Origin: JBDNJM01 sp041687755
GTDB lineage: Bacteria > Planctomycetota > UBA1135 > GCA-002686595
Assembly: GCA_041687755.1 (NCBI GenBank)
Contig: JBDNJM010000096.1
Span: 1 to 9,206 of the forward strand
DNA: 9,206 bases
Direction of reading: 5' to 3'
A program made the position numbers and the translations under genes. Shown here one piece after another: positions 6,923 through 9,206 of the stretch. Position 1 is the stretch's first letter. The number at the start of each line of letters is the position of its first letter. Below the pieces are notes generated by a model, which ran no database searches, was not told the DNA's origin, and was given only the letters and a program-made list of their open reading frames with translations.

Positions 6923-6954
6923 GGGGCCGGCGACCGCGGATCGGTCGCCGCCCC
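6923..6954 (+). promoter_or_regulatory. Very stable hairpin just before the second lipoprotein start
   Basis: CGGCGACCG (6928-6936) pairs exactly with CGGTCGCCG (6942-6950) around a 5-base loop. The stem extends by four G-C pairs (6923-6926 with 6951-6954) past a single bulged C6927, for 13 bp in all. It ends 7 bases before GTG 6962. There is no T-run, so it is not a classic terminator. In the mRNA it would sit at the edge of the ribosome-binding zone of the second gene and could lower its translation or mark a processing site. Confidence 0.6.
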
Positions 6955-6961
6955 GCCGCCC

Positions 6962-8941
6962 GTGACTTCGACCCTTCCCCGCGCCCTCCTGATCGGCCTC
7001 GCGCTGCTGGGCGGCTGCGCGCCGGGCGAGACGCCGCGGGCGTCCGACACGCTCGCCGACCTCGCGCTGAGCGCGCCCGACCTGCGCGTGCGGATCGAAT
7101 CCGGCGAGCAGCACCGGCTGCTGCTCGCGCCCGACGCCCGGGCGCTCGAGCTGCGGCTCGGTCCGAGCGCCGGCGGTCGCTTCGCCGTCACGCGCACGCC
7201 GAGTCGCGGCGCCCTGGCCTTCGACCGGGAGGCCGCGACGACCTCCACGCTCGAGGTTCCCGGCAGCGCGGACCCGAGCGCCGTCCGCCTGGCGCTGCCG
7301 GCCTCCGGCCCGGAAGCCGGGCTCGTCGCGATCGATCTCCGGTGGAGTGGCGAGTCGGCGCTCGAGCTGCACGGCGCGACCGCCCGGATGCCCGAGGCGC
7401 CCAGCCGCCCGAACATCCTGTTCGTCAGCGTGGACACGCTCGCAGCGGGGCACCTCTCCCTGCACGGCTACACCCGACCGACCAGCCCGCGCCTCGAGGC
7501 CTTCGCGGCCGACGCGGTCGTCTTCGAACACGCGACCGCCAACGCGCCCTGGACCCTGCCCAGCTACGTCTCGCAGTTCTCGGGGCTGTACCCCGATGGA
7601 CTGCGTCGGCGCCCGTTCGACCGCGAGGGCACGCAACCGACCGTCTCCTACGCGCTGCACGACTCCGCCACGACCCTCGCGGAGCTCTTGGCGGCCAACG
7701 GGTACCGCACCGCGGCCTGGGTGGATAACCCCTGGCTCAGTCCGGCCGTCGGCGTGGACCAGGGCTTCGAACGCTTCGACGACGACGACGCGCGGCTGCC
7801 CGGCCCGCCCTCGGAGAGCGGGCTGCGCACGATCGCACCCGAGGTCACCGACTGGATCGCCGAGTCCGATCCGCGTCCCTTCTTTGCGTTCGTCCACTGC
7901 GTGGACGTGCACGCGCCGTACCCCGTCGGGTTCTTCGGCCGGCCCGCGTTTGAAGACCCGAACCCCCGCGCCCCCGCAGGGCTGGTGCCCTACTCCACCT
8001 ACGGGGGCCTGTTCGGCGCGGTCGCGGGCCATGTGCTCGAACCCGACGAGCGTCCCGCCCCGGGAGAACTGCTCGACCCGCGCCCCCTCGCCGACCGCTA
8101 TGACGAGGGCATCCTGCGGCTGGACGGGGTCCTGGGCGACTTTCTCGACGTCCTGGAAGAACGCGGGGACCTCGACGACACGATCGTCGTGATCTCCTCC
8201 GACCACGGCGAGTCCGTGGGGCGGCACGGCTGGTACTTCGACCACGCGCTGCTCTACGACGACACGCTGCACGTGCCGCTCGTGCTGCGGCTGCCGGCCG
8301 AGCAGCGCACGGCCGCACGCATCGCCCAGGGCGTCGAACTCGTGGATCTGTACCCCACGCTGGTCGATCTTTGCGCGCTCTCCGGCGCCCCCCACGACCT
8401 TGACGGCACCAGCCTCGTCGGTCACTTCCGCGAGGGGCTCGAGCCCCCGCGCGAGCGCCCGCGCTTCGCCTCCGCCCTGATGTTCGACGCGACCTCCGTG
8501 CAGCTGGGGGCCCTCAAGCTGATCACCGCGGACCGCTCGCTGACGGGACCGCAAACCCTCGCTTCGATGGAGCGCGGCCTCACCTGGATCGCCGCCGAGG
8601 TTCCCGAGCTGTTCCCCGACGGACCGGATCTGGCCACGCTCCTGGCGCGCCCGCGGGCGATCGAAGCGCTCGGCGCGATGGAGCCCGAGCTGCGCGCGCT
8701 GTTCGAAGGGCGCACGTCGGAGCTGTACCACCTCCCGAGCGACCCCGCCGAGCTCTTGAACCTGCTCGCCGAACCTCCTGAGAACTCCACGACCCTGGCC
8801 GGTTGGATCTCCGAACGCCGCGCCGAGGACGCGCTCCGGCGCCAGCTCGCGACGCTCGAAGACGCCCCGACGGCGTCACTGGACACAGAGTCCGAGGCCC
8901 TGCTGCGCAGCCTCGGCTACCTGGGCGGCTCGGAAGAGTAG
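6962..8941 (+). CDS. Sulfatase-fold lipoprotein with Thr nucleophile (second of tandem pair)
   Basis: A 659-residue paralogue of the preceding gene, with the same domain order. GTG 6962 is chosen because it gives a compact lipoprotein signal peptide (MTSTLPRALLIGLALLGGC, acylated C19); no Shine-Dalgarno is visible. A beta-rich domain covers about 40-145. Catalytic features are D158 (FVSVDT), presumed nucleophile T198 (WTLPSY), D315 and H317 (VDVHAPY), D414 and H415 (SSDHGE) and H422 (RHGWYFDH). The C-terminal inserted helical segment lies at about 530-585, followed by ELYHLPSDPAELLN and LRSLGYLGG near the end. Long stretches such as ANAPWTLPSY, ANGYRT, WVDNPW and DPRPFFAFV are identical in both copies, so they arose by tandem duplication and then diverged. 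Both are probably translated from one transcript and anchored in the same membrane. The substrate is unknown: a sulfo- or phospho-ester hydrolase or a phospho-group transferase. The surroundings of the metal site differ little, so specificity differences probably lie in the N-terminal domain and the middle loops. Confidence 0.92.
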   Translation: MTSTLPRALLIGLALLGGCAPGETPRASDTLADLALSAPDLRVRIESGEQHRLLLAPDARALELRLGPSAGGRFAVTRTPSRGALAFDREAATTSTLEVPGSADPSAVRLALPASGPEAGLVAIDLRWSGESALELHGATARMPEAPSRPNILFVSVDTLAAGHLSLHGYTRPTSPRLEAFAADAVVFEHATANAPWTLPSYVSQFSGLYPDGLRRRPFDREGTQPTVSYALHDSATTLAELLAANGYRTAAWVDNPWLSPAVGVDQGFERFDDDDARLPGPPSESGLRTIAPEVTDWIAESDPRPFFAFVHCVDVHAPYPVGFFGRPAFEDPNPRAPAGLVPYSTYGGLFGAVAGHVLEPDERPAPGELLDPRPLADRYDEGILRLDGVLGDFLDVLEERGDLDDTIVVISSDHGESVGRHGWYFDHALLYDDTLHVPLVLRLPAEQRTAARIAQGVELVDLYPTLVDLCALSGAPHDLDGTSLVGHFREGLEPPRERPRFASALMFDATSVQLGALKLITADRSLTGPQTLASMERGLTWIAAEVPELFPDGPDLATLLARPRAIEALGAMEPELRALFEGRTSELYHLPSDPAELLNLLAEPPENSTTLAGWISERRAEDALRRQLATLEDAPTASLDTESEALLRSLGYLGGSEE

Positions 8942-9123
8942 GACCCCAAGAACTGACCTGCCCTGGTGTTGTTCAGCGTCAACCCACGGCCCAGCTGCCC
9001 CGTTCCGAACTCGGCTTACGCCGATCTTCGACCTGTACCCGTCACGCGGTCGAGTCCGAAACCGAAGCCAGTTCCTTGTTCGAGCCCCCCTTTTGTCCCT
9101 GCCGGGCCTGCCCCGCGCACCGT
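8942..9123. other. Intergenic stretch after the lipoprotein pair
   Basis: I see no gene and no clear intrinsic terminator here. A weak hairpin TCGGC-TTAC-GCCGA (9011-9024) and an isolated T4 run after six C residues (about 9085-9094) are present, but they are not adjacent to each other. Confidence 0.5.
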
Positions 9124-9206
9124 TCAGCGCCCCGCGGCTTCTGCATCCGCCTCTGCATCCGCTTCGGCTCCTACGGGGCCCGCTGCCGGCGCAATCGAGT
9201 CCCTCG
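9124..9206 (-). CDS. Possible C-terminus of an Ala/Glu-rich protein (partial)
   Basis: Read on the - strand from the window edge, 26 codons run to TGA at 9124-9126. The tail is low complexity, AEADAEADAEAAGR. It includes a 12-bp tandem repeat (9141-9162) that equals four codons and so keeps the frame, as expected in a coding tail. Third-position GC is only moderate (about 15 of 25), and another - strand frame is also open, so the call is tentative. If real, the gene converges on the lipoprotein pair. Confidence 0.3.
   Translation of the reverse strand, partial: RDSIAPAAGPVGAEADAEADAEAAGR

Noticed and set aside
6839..8731. 630-residue - strand open frame opposite the second lipoprotein, and similar frames opposite the first
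   Set aside because: They are Gly/Arg/Glu-rich shadows; the + strand encodes the conserved catalytic motifs and lipoprotein signal.
1..9206. CRISPR arrays, tRNA or rRNA genes
   Set aside because: No regularly spaced repeats and no cloverleaf or rRNA-like segment were seen on either strand by reading.

Overview
The window is high-GC bacterial DNA. The gene content (two large sulfatase-fold lipoproteins, a B12-binding radical SAM enzyme), the very high third-position GC of the native genes and the lack of Shine-Dalgarno sequences in front of them suggest Planctomycetota or a similar high-GC environmental lineage. This is an inference from style, since no rRNA or marker gene is present.

Layout, left to right. 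(1) Bases 1-125 hold the 3' end of an unidentified + strand gene with strongly GC-rich third positions. (2) Bases 145-2673 look like a small integrated segment. A secreted beta-rich protein of unknown function (145-1173, +), with near-neutral third-position GC and a good Shine-Dalgarno, faces a tyrosine recombinase (1417-2673, -) across a 243-bp gap that holds two strong hairpins. The recombinase is broken by two mutually compensating frameshifts and ends in an unusual predicted transmembrane helix. Its upstream flank (2690-2769) is packed with short inverted repeats. (3) A complete B12-binding radical SAM enzyme lies at 2822-4399 (-). (4) A 451-bp divergent intergenic region follows. (5) Two tandem paralogous lipoproteins of the alkaline phosphatase/sulfatase superfamily lie at 4851-6863 and 6962-8941 (+). 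Both have Thr in the position of the formylglycine-forming Cys/Ser. A very stable hairpin sits directly before the second start codon. (6) The last 265 bases hold a non-coding stretch and possibly the C-terminus of a - strand gene.

How the parts may work together: the two lipoproteins are a duplication pair, probably co-transcribed, and likely act on a phospho- or sulfo-ester substrate at the cell envelope. Nothing in the sequence ties the radical SAM enzyme to them beyond the shared divergent region. The recombinase and the secreted protein are best read as cargo and integrase of a decayed or inaccurately sequenced mobile segment. The most unusual items are the tail-anchored recombinase flanked by hairpins and the Thr-type sulfatase-fold pair. 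I do not see a clear new defence or signalling system.
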